Source of the DNA: Cytobacillus citreus
GTDB taxonomy: Bacteria > Bacillota > Bacilli > Bacillales > Cytobacillaceae
DNA: 64,000 bases
Direction of reading: 5' to 3'
Assembly (NCBI RefSeq): GCF_018343665.1
Contig: NZ_JAGYPM010000001.1
Span: 35,239 to 99,238, forward strand
Made by a program: the position numbers and the translations under genes. Positions 52,846-62,561 of the stretch are shown here, one piece after another (position 1 is the stretch's first letter; every line of letters begins with the position of its first letter). The notes under the pieces were generated by a model. That model saw only the letters and a list, made by a program, of their open reading frames with translations, was not told where the DNA came from and ran no database searches.

Positions 52846-54078
52846 ATGAATAGATTGTACCGTGATCGCCGATTTTATTTTATACTTTTTGCCAACGTTC
52901 TTTCATCAATTGGGTCAGGGATAACAATGATAGCCATTCCTTGGCTGCTAGTTACTGAAATTGATAGGGGAAAAACTTTTGGTTATATTACCATTTTAAT
53001 GACAATTATCAATTTTATTTTCACTCCATGGATTGGTCATCTTGTTGATCGATTTTCTAGGAAAAAAATATTATTATTTGGTGAGGCCATTGGTTTTTTG
53101 ATTGTCATTCCTTTTTTTGCGATAGGATTATTAGGACTAGACTATCGAATTTGGCATTATGTTATTTTATACGGAACAGGAAGCCTTTACTACACATTGT
53201 TTTATCCAGCTATTTTTGCATTTAACCAGGAGATTTTTGACAAATCCGTTTATAAAACATTAAATGGAATGATGGAAATCCAAAGTCAATTATCAAGTGT
53301 TATTGCGGGGGCAGTTGCAGCGATGCTTGTTTCTTTTGTGCAATTGCATTGGTTGTTATTATTCGATGCCATTACTTTTTTATGTTCTTTCATATTGTTT
53401 AATGCTGTACCATATTCCCCTAAGCTTAAACAATCTGCTAATGGGCCCTATTGGATTAAGCTAACAGAAGGATACAACTATATGAAAAATAATCGCATCT
53501 TGTTTTGGTTTTTATTAGCTTCTTTTATGCCATTTATTGGAGTAATGGTTACTAATTACGTTTTCCCGGTCTATGTAGCAGATGTACTAAAGGAAGATGC
53601 CTCCATATATGGAATGCAAAGCATGGTTTATGGAATCGGAGCTGCAGTTGCTGGCATCATAATTCCCTTTTTAGCAGGTAAATTAGGAAATACACGATCC
53701 ATTGTAGTGACTGTGTTGATTTACTTGATTGGAATTGCGATGATATTGTTTGTTAAAAGTATCCCTTCCTTTTTTATATTGACAGTTTTATTGGCATTCG
53801 GAAATGCGGGAACAAGGGTGGCAAGGAATTCCTTTTTAATGGAGGTTGTTCCAAATAACATAATTGGAAGAGTCGATAGTTTATTTAGAGCAGTTGGCCT
53901 AGGTATTCGAGTTGTGCTATTAATAGCATTTACCCAGTTTGCCTCTTCGAATAATATTTCAATGAGTTTTTATTTATTGACTATTTTAATAACAGCTTCT
54001 TTTCTGATTGTCTTCATAACTGAGCGTAAGATGAAGCGGAAAAAAATGCTCAGTGTCTCGAATACAATGGATGGGTAA
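52846..54078 (+). CDS. MFS transporter
   Basis: A 410-residue protein with about 12 membrane segments. The MFS loop GHLVDRFSRKKILLFGE lies between segments 2 and 3, and FAFGNAGTRVARNSFLMEVVP near segment 10, as in MefA/DHA-type efflux permeases. It starts 11 bp after azr and could be co-transcribed. Substrate unknown. Confidence 0.88.
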   Translation: MNRLYRDRRFYFILFANVLSSIGSGITMIAIPWLLVTEIDRGKTFGYITILMTIINFIFTPWIGHLVDRFSRKKILLFGEAIGFLIVIPFFAIGLLGLDYRIWHYVILYGTGSLYYTLFYPAIFAFNQEIFDKSVYKTLNGMMEIQSQLSSVIAGAVAAMLVSFVQLHWLLLFDAITFLCSFILFNAVPYSPKLKQSANGPYWIKLTEGYNYMKNNRILFWFLLASFMPFIGVMVTNYVFPVYVADVLKEDASIYGMQSMVYGIGAAVAGIIIPFLAGKLGNTRSIVVTVLIYLIGIAMILFVKSIPSFFILTVLLAFGNAGTRVARNSFLMEVVPNNIIGRVDSLFRAVGLGIRVVLLIAFTQFASSNNISMSFYLLTILITASFLIVFITERKMKRKKMLSVSNTMDG

Positions 54079-54116
54079 GGACTGGTTTAAATAATTTACT
54101 TTATTTTATTTAAGGC

Positions 54117-54200
54117 AGTGTTAAAGCTCAATGTTGATAATGCTATTTGTTGTTGATTGGAACGGAAGGCGAGTGACTGCAGCGGAAATCAACAGGGATA
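54117..54200. repeat. Dispersed intergenic repeat, family 2 (second copy)
   Basis: Shares with 31221-31316 the stretches GTTAAAGCT, TGTTGATAATGCTAT and CGGAAGGCGAGTGACTGCAG. Bounded by GTTGATT and AATCAAC inverted ends. Non-coding. Confidence 0.7.
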
Positions 54201-54218
54201 TTTAAAATAACATTATTT

Positions 54219-54256
54219 AAAAAACACGGTCCTCTTTTGGAACCGTGTTTTAATTA
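54219..54256. terminator. Bidirectional terminator
   Basis: AAAACACGGTCC and GGAACCGTGTTTT form a stem, with A- and T-rich sides; lies between the convergent MFS and yhdB genes. Confidence 0.85.
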
Positions 54257-54295
54257 TTGGTGGAATTCCTGCAAAATCTTTTTTAAGGCAACTGG

Positions 54296-54535
54296 TTATA
54301 ACGTAACAGACAATTCGTTAAATGAAGCATCATTTGCATGTTCGATGTATCTGAGTAAAGAATATAAATGTTTTTCGATGATGGAGTAATCTTTTTCGAA
54401 ATTATAGGCATGCAGAAAGTATTCGATTTTTTTCGAAAGAAATTGATCTTCGGTTCGCACCATCAAAATTAACAAATTATCCCATTCGGACCGATGTGTA
54501 TAATATAGCGCTCGGTCATAATCTAATTTATTCAT
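54296..54535 (-). CDS. yhdB: YhdB-like protein
   Basis: A 79-residue protein that matches YhdB of B. subtilis in its pattern (YDRALYYTHRSEWDNLLILMVRTEDQFLSKKIEYFLHAYNF). It is helical and cytoplasmic, with no known function. It lies near spoVR and yhdC as in B. subtilis. Confidence 0.85.
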   Translation of the reverse strand: MNKLDYDRALYYTHRSEWDNLLILMVRTEDQFLSKKIEYFLHAYNFEKDYSIIEKHLYSLLRYIEHANDASFNELSVTL

Positions 54536-54752
54536 TTGTCCCTTCCTCCTCTTTAAGGAGTTGAATATAGCTTATGACTTTTCGAAGAAAATCGGCTCTG
54601 TAAATGTTGGACATATTGATTTTAAAGGGTTTTCATCTTTTACCTGTATAAAAACTAAAAAAATATCGCTAGCCTAAATAGATAATTATCTTACATAAAA
54701 AATGAAGGGATACAGATAATAAAGGAAAAGTTATTCTTATTGGAGGAATTTG

Positions 54753-55073
54753 ATGAAAAGGATCTTCTTAATAATTATGATGGTTGGCTTATTCATGAGC
54801 TCAGGAATTATGGCTAAAGCTAATGCAGAACAGCCAGATTACGAAAAATACGGCCGGATCGCAATCGAAGTCGTAAAAGAGGACTACCCAGGTGTGGATG
54901 TTGTAGAATATCAGTATAAAGGAAGGCAAAAGGTTTCTGATACAGATGTTATGGATTCCTTTGCTTTTCAAGTGAAAAAGGATACTAAACCTGTCACAGT
55001 AATAGTGAAAATATGGCATAGTCTACATAATAAAAAGTTTTTAAAAATGACTGTAGAAGAACAAAAGGGGTAA
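54753..55073 (+). CDS. yhdC: YhdC-like secreted DUF3889 protein
   Basis: The ATG at 54753 follows GGAGG by 6 bp; 106 residues with a signal peptide (IFLIIMMVGLFMSSGIMAKANA, cleavage probably after ANA) and a small beta-rich domain (GRIAIEVVKEDYPGVDVVEYQY). DUF3889 family, unknown function, located next to spoVR as in B. subtilis. Confidence 0.85.
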   Translation: MKRIFLIIMMVGLFMSSGIMAKANAEQPDYEKYGRIAIEVVKEDYPGVDVVEYQYKGRQKVSDTDVMDSFAFQVKKDTKPVTVIVKIWHSLHNKKFLKMTVEEQKG

Positions 55074-55105
55074 GAGAATATTTATTCTCTTGCCTCTTTT
55101 GTTTG
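55072..55105 (+). terminator. Possible terminator of yhdC
   Basis: AAGAGAATA/TATTCTCTT stem followed by a CT- and T-rich stretch; weaker T tract. Confidence 0.5.
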
Positions 55106-55271
55106 AATTAGGAAAAATAATGAATTACCGAAATTAAATGTAGAATACGATGATTAAGAGGAAAAGCGGGAGGGAAAATACTCCTGCTTTTTTCTTTGTT
55201 CTTCAACTCCAATTCATCAATCTAACCATTTTTACATAGATTGTGATAAGAACAAAAAGGGGGAGTAGGGA

Positions 55272-56687
55272 ATGATCGAAGAGGGAAGTAAGAAGCTGAA
55301 CTATGCCATTGAGGAAATTACTGAAATCGCTAAAGGCTTTGGATTAGATTTTTATCCGATGCGCTATGAAATTTGTCCAGCAGACATTATTTATACATTC
55401 GGTGCCTATGGAATGCCGACACGATTTTCCCATTGGAGTTTTGGTAAACAGTTTTTCAAAATGAAGCTTCATTATGATCTTGGGCTTTCAAAGATTTATG
55501 AGCTCGTTATCAACTCTAATCCATGCTACGCCTTTTTGCTCGACTCCAATTCACTTATCCAAAATAAACTAATTGTCGCACATGTCTTAGCACATTGTGA
55601 TTTTTTCAAAAATAATGTTCGTTTTCAGAACACTAAACGCGACATGGTGGAAAGTATGGCGGCTACAGCAGAGAGAATTAGACAATATGAAATTTTGCAT
55701 GGAAAAAAAGAAGTGGAAACCTTTCTTGATGCTGTTCTAGCTATTGAGGAGCATATTGATCCCTCATTAATGCGGCCAAATCTTGCTTGGAATATGGATG
55801 ATAACGATGATGAAGAGGAGGATACCGTTATATCCTCTCCATATGATGATTTATGGAAACTTGATGATCGAAGTAATAAGAAGAATGAGCAAATAAAGAA
55901 GAAAAAGAAATTTCCCCCGCACCCTGAGAAGGATTTACTATTATTTATCGAAAGCTACAGTAGAGAATTATCAGATTGGCAGCGAGATATCTTAACAATG
56001 ATGCGTGAAGAAATGCTTTATTTCTGGCCTCAGCTCGAAACAAAAATCATGAATGAAGGTTGGGCATCGTACTGGCATCAGCGGATCTTACGAGAAATTG
56101 ATTTAACGAGTGGAGAGTCATTAGAATTTGCAAAGCTTAATGCTGGTGTTGTCCAGCCGTCAAGAACAAGCATAAATCCATATTATATAGGCTTAAAGAT
56201 CTTTGAGGATATAGAAGAACGATATAATAATCCGACAGACAAGATGAAAAAGCGTGGAGTGGAACCTGGAACAGGCAGGGAAAAAATGTTCGAAGTGCGT
56301 GAAATCGAGTCAGATATATCTTTCTTACGCAATTATTTAACAAAGGACCTTGTCATGAAGGAAGATATGTATTTTTTCCAGAAACAGGGGAAGGATTACA
56401 AGGTTGTTGACAAGCAATGGGAGAATGTCCGTGATCAGCTTGTCAATATGCGCGTAAACGGGGGTTTTCCATATTTAACAGTCAATGACGGGGATTATCT
56501 AAAAAATGGTGAGCTATACTTAAAGCACTGGTTCGAAGGCGTTGAGCTTGACCTCAAATATTTAGAAAAAGTTCTCCCATATGTCCATCAGCTATGGGGC
56601 AGAAGTGTCCATATTGAAACGATTGTAGAAGCTAAAAATATGCTGTTTACCTACGATGGGAAAGGGATTCATAGGAAGTATTTGTAA
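55272..56687 (+). CDS. spoVR: SpoVR family sporulation protein
   Basis: A 471-residue protein, close to the 468 of B. subtilis SpoVR, with the conserved [30 protein letters not shown] near the N terminus, the loop [12 protein letters not shown] and the C-terminal [14 protein letters not shown] type motif. SpoVR is needed for normal spore cortex formation and belongs to the same conserved group as PrkA and YhbH. RBS AAAAAGGGGGAG. The last third of the gene is duplicated at 59287-59916. Confidence 0.95.
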   Translation: MIEEGSKKLNYAIEEITEIAKGFGLDFYPMRYEICPADIIYTFGAYGMPTRFSHWSFGKQFFKMKLHYDLGLSKIYELVINSNPCYAFLLDSNSLIQNKLIVAHVLAHCDFFKNNVRFQNTKRDMVESMAATAERIRQYEILHGKKEVETFLDAVLAIEEHIDPSLMRPNLAWNMDDNDDEEEDTVISSPYDDLWKLDDRSNKKNEQIKKKKKFPPHPEKDLLLFIESYSRELSDWQRDILTMMREEMLYFWPQLETKIMNEGWASYWHQRILREIDLTSGESLEFAKLNAGVVQPSRTSINPYYIGLKIFEDIEERYNNPTDKMKKRGVEPGTGREKMFEVREIESDISFLRNYLTKDLVMKEDMYFFQKQGKDYKVVDKQWENVRDQLVNMRVNGGFPYLTVNDGDYLKNGELYLKHWFEGVELDLKYLEKVLPYVHQLWGRSVHIETIVEAKNMLFTYDGKGIHRKYL

Positions 56688-56738
56688 CAAAACGAGTATG
56701 AAAATGAATTTGCCCTTTATGATATGATTTATATGAGG

Positions 56739-56769
56739 TAGACCAAGCAATTACGCTTGGTCTATTTTA
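56739..56769 (+). terminator. Terminator after full-length spoVR
   Basis: A 10-bp perfect stem TAGACCAAGC/GCTTGGTCTA with a 6-base loop and TTTTAG. Confidence 0.85.
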
Positions 56770-56862
56770 GTGTCTTGTTGCAAAAGAAACCAGTTCCTCC
56801 CCATCCAAACCAATCAAGAAATAGTGTTATTTTAAATTTGTTAATAATTCTTTATTATTTAT

Positions 56863-57351
56863 TCAAGAATCTAAATTGAAATATGCCCACATTAGAAAAA
56901 AGAATATAACAGGTACGATAATAAACATTATTATGCTTTTACTTTCTGAAATTCTTTTATATAGCCATTTATCTACAATTGCATATAACAATGCAGCCAT
57001 GATACCGTATAGGGCAAATGTATTTACTTGGAAAAATAACCCAGGGATTAATCCGAAAATACCTAGAATTATTACATATAACCAATTGTATTTTTTAAAG
57101 TATTTATTTTGCAAAAACTCAGTGCAAATAGAAACTATATTTCCGTAAATAAAGACAATAATACCGATATAAAAAATTAGAAGAATAAACCAAGTAACAA
57201 ATTCATTACTTGAATTAGTTACTCCTTCTAAAGTACCTTTTAATACTCCATAAGAAGCTAATATGATTGAAGATAGCATGATTGTGACAAAAGTTGTTAT
57301 CAATTTTCTTTTAATATAATTTCCAATTCCAATCTCTATAGTTTCCTCCAT
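56863..57351 (-). CDS. Membrane protein of unknown function
   Basis: A 162-residue protein with four to five hydrophobic segments (VTIMLSSIILASYGV, FVTWFILLIFYIGIIVFIYG, YVIILGIFGLIPGLFF, ALYGIMAALLYAIV, IIMFIIVPVIFFFLMWAYF). RBS GGAGGA near its start on the minus strand. Not recognised; part of the island. Confidence 0.65.
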   Translation of the reverse strand: MEETIEIGIGNYIKRKLITTFVTIMLSSIILASYGVLKGTLEGVTNSSNEFVTWFILLIFYIGIIVFIYGNIVSICTEFLQNKYFKKYNWLYVIILGIFGLIPGLFFQVNTFALYGIMAALLYAIVDKWLYKRISESKSIIMFIIVPVIFFFLMWAYFNLDS

Positions 57352-57610
57352 TCTTAATTTCTTTTATTTATCTTATCATTATTTATTCGCTTCAAATATG
57401 AAATAGCCTTAATTCTGAACTGTTTATGGTTGAGGTAAGTAATGTGAGCCACTAAAATATGAGGGAATCCAGCGAAAGATATATTCCTGTCAATTTACCT
57501 TTATTACCGTTTAAAAATGAAGAATTTGATATTCTTCACTTGCACATTTTCTATTTGTGTATGCAGATAGATTAAATTAACAATTTCATATCGAAAAAGT
57601 AATTGAATTA

Positions 57611-57817
57611 TTGAGGGTTACGAAAGAGGAAGTTCGTATTTTTCCTTTAGTTGATTTAGAAGGAAAAAGATATGTGCATTTAGATCAATTAGTAAGTAAT
57701 CTGATTGATAATGGCTGTACAGTTAAAGAATTGAAAGTGCCATATGAATTTCAGAATGCTAACTCGATGTTAAAAATAAAAAACAATAGTCAGAAAAGGG
57801 GGAATGTTAGGGTATAA
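57611..57817 (+). CDS. Small protein, uncertain start
   Basis: A 68-residue frame from TTG at 57611 (REVRIFPLVDLEGKRYVHLDQLVSNLIDNG-like content). The frame continues upstream without a start codon and no RBS is clear, so it may be the remnant of a larger gene. Function unknown. Confidence 0.35.
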   Translation: MRVTKEEVRIFPLVDLEGKRYVHLDQLVSNLIDNGCTVKELKVPYEFQNANSMLKIKNNSQKRGNVRV

Positions 57818-57956
57818 TCCTTTTTTAACCTCTTTAATTTATCTAATGGGTGCGTAAATCCAAGAAGGATTATCACTCTTTTTCAAGAAACTTATTATAA
57901 TACTGAAGCAGGTTAACGTAACAATATAAATTGTATTCCTGAAGGGAAGAGATAAA

Positions 57957-58364
57957 ATGGTGAATTTTTACTTATATGTATTTACCCCGTTATTGTCTTT
58001 TATTGGAGGCTTTTTCGCTTATACCCTCACATTAAAAATTGTTTGGGAGCAATCATTAGGCGGTGATATGGTATCTGTTTTATTTTGGGGTGGTATTATG
58101 TTCTTCTTAGTTTCGGTTCCTATTTACTTAGGAGTTATTTATTTTATTGATAAGAGGACAAAAAAATTTAAAGGACTACTCTATCCTATTGGTTGCATGT
58201 TGGTATTTTTTATACCAACATTATTTATCACATTATCTTTTGGTGGTATAAATCCTTTTTCTTCAGAAGCAATGTTATTTCACTCGTTTTTCTTTACATC
58301 GGGTTTAATTTTTGGGTTGTGTAGTTGGGGATTTAAAAAATTTAAAACCACTTCTGCAATTTAG
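57957..58364 (+). CDS. Membrane protein of unknown function
   Basis: A 135-residue protein with about four hydrophobic segments, RBS GAAGGGAAG 5 bp upstream. Not recognised. The four-span shape resembles small accessory membrane proteins. Part of the island. Confidence 0.65.
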   Translation: MVNFYLYVFTPLLSFIGGFFAYTLTLKIVWEQSLGGDMVSVLFWGGIMFFLVSVPIYLGVIYFIDKRTKKFKGLLYPIGCMLVFFIPTLFITLSFGGINPFSSEAMLFHSFFFTSGLIFGLCSWGFKKFKTTSAI

Positions 58365-58443
58365 CTAAAAGAGCGATTCTTCAACAAAAGCGGATTACAA
58401 TTTCCTTTTGTGCTTAATGAAAAAAGCTTTAAATTAAAAAAAT

Positions 58444-58470
58444 AAGACATCGAATTATCCGATGCCTAAA
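58444..58470 (-). terminator. Terminator of the signal-peptidase-like gene
   Basis: GACATCG/CGATGCC-type stem; on the minus strand it is followed by a T-rich tract. Confidence 0.6.
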
Positions 58471-58477
58471 TAATATA

Positions 58478-59074
58478 TTATTTAGTGTAACCAATAACTT
58501 TACCAATAACTGTCTCTCTGTTTAACACCTTCATATTACCTCTTAACCAATCATCGCTGATCACATAATATTCGTTTTCAGCAAGTTTTTTTTCTTTTAA
58601 ATTATAATCAAATACCTTTTTCATAACTTCTTTATCGTAGTCATTTCCTTCTTTATCCATCATTTTAAAATAGCTATCCTTATCTAAACCAACTCTGTGT
58701 GCTTTTCCATAAAAGGTATCTAATTTCTTGTCATTAATAAAGATCTGACTATTACTTATTTTAATTGTCTCGTTAGGAAGTGCAACCACTCTTGATAAGT
58801 CTTTTTCTCCATCCTCATTAATGAAGAAAACAACATCTCCTCTAAAAATTTCTGACTCATTTGGGTCAATCACCAATGTTTTATCTACATAATCATGATT
58901 TCCTCTATCCATATTATCGTACATATGGTGATGTGTTATCATTTCGGAACCAACATCTTCAATTTTTTCAATATCTGGGGTTATGATCTCATCTGTAAGT
59001 GATTCTGTCGATGTACTAAAGGAACAGCCAACCATTACAAGTGGAAAAATAATGAGTAACATATTGTATTTCAT
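58478..59074 (-). CDS. Lipoprotein resembling signal peptidase I, catalytic residues missing
   Basis: A 198-residue protein with lipobox MVGC (Cys17). Residues about 60-130 follow signal peptidase I: FRGDVVFFINEDGEKDLSRVVALPNETIKISNSQIFINDKKL lines up with the RGDIVV ... VKRIIGLPGDTV ... LYINGKKV region of SipS. The Lys of VKR is replaced (LSR), and no SMXPT serine motif precedes the RGD; HHHMYDNMDRG stands there. It is probably inactive as a peptidase and may bind preproteins or regulate signal peptidase. Confidence 0.7.
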   Translation of the reverse strand: MKYNMLLIIFPLVMVGCSFSTSTESLTDEIITPDIEKIEDVGSEMITHHHMYDNMDRGNHDYVDKTLVIDPNESEIFRGDVVFFINEDGEKDLSRVVALPNETIKISNSQIFINDKKLDTFYGKAHRVGLDKDSYFKMMDKEGNDYDKEVMKKVFDYNLKEKKLAENEYYVISDDWLRGNMKVLNRETVIGKVIGYTK

Positions 59075-59286
59075 TTAAATACCCCCTTTTGTATCTATTT
59101 TACAGTAATAATAGTAAAAACCTCTATTGTAAGTTTGGATTTTTTGTGAATTCAGAAAATAACCTTGTATTCAAATCATATGAAGGATTGTACTTAAACT
59201 TCCGAAGCTTTAATACCCATTAGTTGTAATACTTCAAAATGCGATGAACATTTGTTCTTTTAAATAAAACATCTTTACGAAAGGAT

Positions 59287-59916
59287 GGCTGGGCATTGTA
59301 CTGGCATCAGCGGATCTTACGAGAAATGGATTTAACGAGTGGAGAGTCATTAGAATTTGCAAAGCTTAATGCTGGTGTTGTCCAGCCGTCAAGAACAAGC
59401 ATAAATCCATATTATATAGGCTTAAAGATCTTTGAGGATATAGAAGAACGATATAATAATCCGACAGACAAGATGAAAAAGCGTGGAGTGGAACCTGGAA
59501 CAGGCAGGGAAAAAATGTTCGAAGTGCGTGAAATCGAGTCAGATATATCTTTCTTACGCAATTATTTAACAAAGGACCTTGTCATGAAGGAAGATATGTA
59601 TTTTTTCCAGAAACAGGGGAAGGATTACAAGGTTGTTGACAAGCAATGGGAGAATGTCCGTGATCAGCTTGTCAATATGCGCGTAAACGGGGGTTTTCCA
59701 TATTTAACAGTCAATGACGGGGATTATCTAAAAAATGGAGAGCTATATTTAAAGCACTGGTTCGAAGGCGTTGAGCTTGACCTCAAATATTTAGAAAAAG
59801 TTCTCCCATATGTCCATCAGCTATGGGGCAGAAGTGTCCATATTGAAACGATTGTAGAAGGAAAGAATATGTTGTTTTCGTATGATGGGAAAGGGATTCA
59901 TCGGAAGTATCTATAA
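59287..59916 (+). pseudogene. Second copy of the spoVR 3' end (about 208 codons)
   Basis: From [16 protein letters not shown] to the stop, this is nearly identical to the last third of spoVR at 56060-56687. About 410 bp (matching 56100-56509) are identical at the DNA level; differences lie at the left edge and, in larger number, at the right end. It has no start of its own (a TTG at 59296 lacks an RBS) and is followed by its own terminator, so it is probably the displaced original end. Confidence 0.92.
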
Positions 59917-59921
59917 AATAC

Positions 59922-59962
59922 AAAAAACAACGACATTTTATTGAGTGTCGTTGTTTTTTGTC
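59922..59962. terminator. Bidirectional terminator after the spoVR 3' copy
   Basis: AAAAAACAACGACA/TGTCGTTGTTTTTT with a 10-base loop, between convergent genes. Confidence 0.88.
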
Positions 59963-59967
59963 ATCTA

Positions 59968-60834
59968 CTAATGGATCGCAGATTTAAATTTACTTCCATG
60001 GGCTTCCTGCGTATCCATAATTGTTGTAAAAGCATTTGGATCGATTTCGCCGACGATGCTTTTAAGCTTGGATATTTCTAAGCGGGTAACCACAACGTAG
60101 ATTACATCTTTATCATTGTCTTTAAAGCCGCCCTTGCCCTTTAATTTCGTTACACCGCGGCCCAAGCGTCCGATGATAGCGTCAGAGATTTCTTCATAAT
60201 GGTCAGAAACAACGATGACGGCTTTTGTATCGCCTTCAAATCCTTGAACAACCGTATCAATCATTTTCGAAGCTATATAGTAGGTTATGATTGAATACAT
60301 CGCTTGCTCCCATCCTAATACAAAGCCTGCCCAGCTAAATACGAAGATATTAAAAAACATGACAAACTCCCCGATAGAAAAAGGAAGCTTTTTCGTCAAT
60401 AAGATTCCGAGAATTTCCGTTCCGTCTAAAGCTCCGCCATGACGGATCACAGTGCCAACCCCTATACCGAGTAATAATCCTCCAAACACGGTAGCTAATA
60501 ATGGTTCTTGAGTAAATGCAGAGAGATGATGCAATTGAGGTTCAATGATAGCTAATGCAACAATGCCAAAAAGAGAAGAAAAAGTGAAGTTTTTCCCAAT
60601 TTGTTTATATCCAAAATATAGAAAAGGAACATTAAAAAGGAATACAAGAATTCCAAAACTAATATTTGTTAGATGGTTCACAAGCAAGGAGATCCCGATT
60701 ATTCCTCCATCAATGATGGAATTAGGAATTAAAAACAATTCAATTGATAAGGCAGCTAATGAAGCGCCAACCAATAACATGATGTAACGGTAAATAATAT
60801 GTTTTTTACTTTCTTTCTTATGCGTTTTTCCCAT
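59968..60834 (-). CDS. YitT family membrane protein (DUF161/DUF2179), copy 1
   Basis: A 288-residue protein. Five or six membrane segments (residues about 15-190, with [34 protein letters not shown]) are followed by a cytoplasmic DUF2179 domain ([33 protein letters not shown]). The YitT family is widespread in Firmicutes; its substrate is unknown. The neighbour at 60993 is a close paralogue in the same orientation. Confidence 0.9.
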   Translation of the reverse strand: MGKTHKKESKKHIIYRYIMLLVGASLAALSIELFLIPNSIIDGGIIGISLLVNHLTNISFGILVFLFNVPFLYFGYKQIGKNFTFSSLFGIVALAIIEPQLHHLSAFTQEPLLATVFGGLLLGIGVGTVIRHGGALDGTEILGILLTKKLPFSIGEFVMFFNIFVFSWAGFVLGWEQAMYSIITYYIASKMIDTVVQGFEGDTKAVIVVSDHYEEISDAIIGRLGRGVTKLKGKGGFKDNDKDVIYVVVTRLEISKLKSIVGEIDPNAFTTIMDTQEAHGSKFKSAIH

Positions 60835-60992
60835 TTTCACCTTTCCTTTCTTCCAAATAAAAAAATATACAGTTTTTATGATGAAATATCAAATGATAAG
60901 GCTTTATAAATTGCTTTTCGACAAGTAATAAATAATCTTTATCAAAAATAAAGCAAAGGTGCACAAATCATATGGAGGTACCCTTGCTGATA

Positions 60993-61886
60993 TCAATGTA
61001 TCGATTTCTTCTTAAATCGTCCACCTCTAACCTCGGTTATATTAGCTACTGCAAGGAATGCATTAGAATCAAGTTCCTCCACTATTGACTTTAGTTTGGC
61101 CTCCTCTAAACGAGTAATCACACAGAAAATGACTTTTTTATTATCTCCAGTGTATGCCCCTTCTCCATTTAAATATGTAACTCCACGGCCCAGTCTAGCT
61201 AATATTGCCTCTCCGATTAATTGGTGATTTTCACTTATTATCCAAGCCGATTTTGATTCATCAAGTCCTTGCATCACAAGATCGATGGTTTTATAGGCAA
61301 TGAAGTAAGCTAAAACAGAATACATGGCACGGTTCCAGCCAAAAACAAACCCTGCAGATATAAAAATAAAAACATTGAAAAACATGACAATTTCACCGAC
61401 GGAAAATGGCAGTCTTTTATTCGCAATAATCGCTAATATTTCAGTACCATCTAAGGAACCACCATATCGAATGACAATTCCTACCCCTGCACCTAAAGTT
61501 ACACCTCCGAAAACGGTTGCAAGAAGGGGATCTTTTGTAAAAACGGGAACATCATGAAGAAGGGTAGTTGAAACGGAAAGGACAGTAATCCCTAATAAAG
61601 TGGAAAGAGCAAAGGTTTTACCAATCTGTTTATAGCCTATATAGAAAAAGGGGATATTCAAAATGAAGATAAATAAGCCCAGATTAACGCCAGTTAAATG
61701 CGAAAGTATGATGGAAATACCAGTAATGCCTCCATCCAGAATTTTATTTGGTACTAAAAATTCTTCGATGCTCACACCCATTAAAACAGAGCCAACACAT
61801 ATAAAAAATATGATTTTAGCGATTTTGGCTTTTGTTAAGCCTTTATGAATAGTCTGAGCGGGCACAGTTTCATTTGATTCAGTCAT
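60993..61886 (-). CDS. YitT family membrane protein (DUF161/DUF2179), copy 2
   Basis: A 297-residue paralogue of the downstream gene, with the same motif order (VPNKILDGGITGISIILSHL, RYGGSLDGTEILAII, SENHQLIGEAILARLGRGVTYLNGEGAY) and a longer N terminus. The pair looks like a tandem duplication that has diverged. They may form heteromers, which is inference. Confidence 0.9.
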   Translation of the reverse strand: MTESNETVPAQTIHKGLTKAKIAKIIFFICVGSVLMGVSIEEFLVPNKILDGGITGISIILSHLTGVNLGLFIFILNIPFFYIGYKQIGKTFALSTLLGITVLSVSTTLLHDVPVFTKDPLLATVFGGVTLGAGVGIVIRYGGSLDGTEILAIIANKRLPFSVGEIVMFFNVFIFISAGFVFGWNRAMYSVLAYFIAYKTIDLVMQGLDESKSAWIISENHQLIGEAILARLGRGVTYLNGEGAYTGDNKKVIFCVITRLEEAKLKSIVEELDSNAFLAVANITEVRGGRFKKKSIH

Positions 61887-62165
61887 AGAGTTCCTCCAAA
61901 ATATTATGATTGCGATTCGTAATACTTTATTTGAAAAAATTCTCGAAAAATCACCTTTACTTAATCGAGTTATGTCATTTAATTTCTTATATTACCATTT
62001 TATTATAACACTATTTGTTTTTATTCAGTTGTTGGAGTGTTTACTCATGTCGAAAATGTTACAAAAAAATTAGTAATAAATGAATATATTTTTCATTTCA
62101 GAAAGGGATTTGTTATAAAATGTAGAACTTTTATCCTATATCAACAAAGTTAGGAGTGACTCATC

Positions 62166-62561
62166 ATGCAAAATCAATTGAAAGTATTAATTTGTGATGA
62201 TTCTGCATTAATAAAGAAAAAACTAAAAAATATATTAGAAGTATGTAAGTGTAAGGAAATCGAAGAAGCTGAAAATGGAGTAGAGGCTGTTCAAAAGGCT
62301 AGTTCTTTTCTGCCTGATTTGATTTTTATGGACATTGTCATGCCAGGAAAAGATGGTATTGAGGCTTTAGAGGAAATAATGAGAGAACAACCAAATATTA
62401 AAGTAGTCATGGCTTCCTCTGCTGGGACACAGTCGCATTTGAAAAAAGCACTTGATAGAGGTGCATACGATTTTATCCAAAAGCCAATCACGCTTGAAGC
62501 TGTTACTTCAATTATTGAAAAAGTTATTAAAGGCGAAAAGGAGGATCCTACCCATGTTTAG
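62166..62561 (+). CDS. CheY-like response regulator
   Basis: A 131-residue receiver-only protein, RBS TTAGGAGTG. Phospho-acceptor Asp56 (LIFMDIVMPGKDG), acidic pocket CDDS, Ser/Thr (MASSAG) and Lys (IQKPIT) are present. It overlaps the next gene by 8 bp, so the two are translated together. A receiver-only protein acts through protein contacts; the likely partner is the CheX-like phosphatase encoded next. Confidence 0.93.
   Translation: MQNQLKVLICDDSALIKKKLKNILEVCKCKEIEEAENGVEAVQKASSFLPDLIFMDIVMPGKDGIEALEEIMREQPNIKVVMASSAGTQSHLKKALDRGAYDFIQKPITLEAVTSIIEKVIKGEKEDPTHV

Larger units (their letters stand above)
56690..59280. mobile_element. Probable inserted island between the two spoVR 3' ends
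   Basis: About 2.6 kb bounded by the intact spoVR stop and by the start of a second spoVR 3' copy. It is AT-rich and holds four small genes, none with a recognisable integrase. The duplicated 3' end is the usual trace of an element that enters a gene and brings a replacement end. If an integrase existed, it has been lost. Confidence 0.55.
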
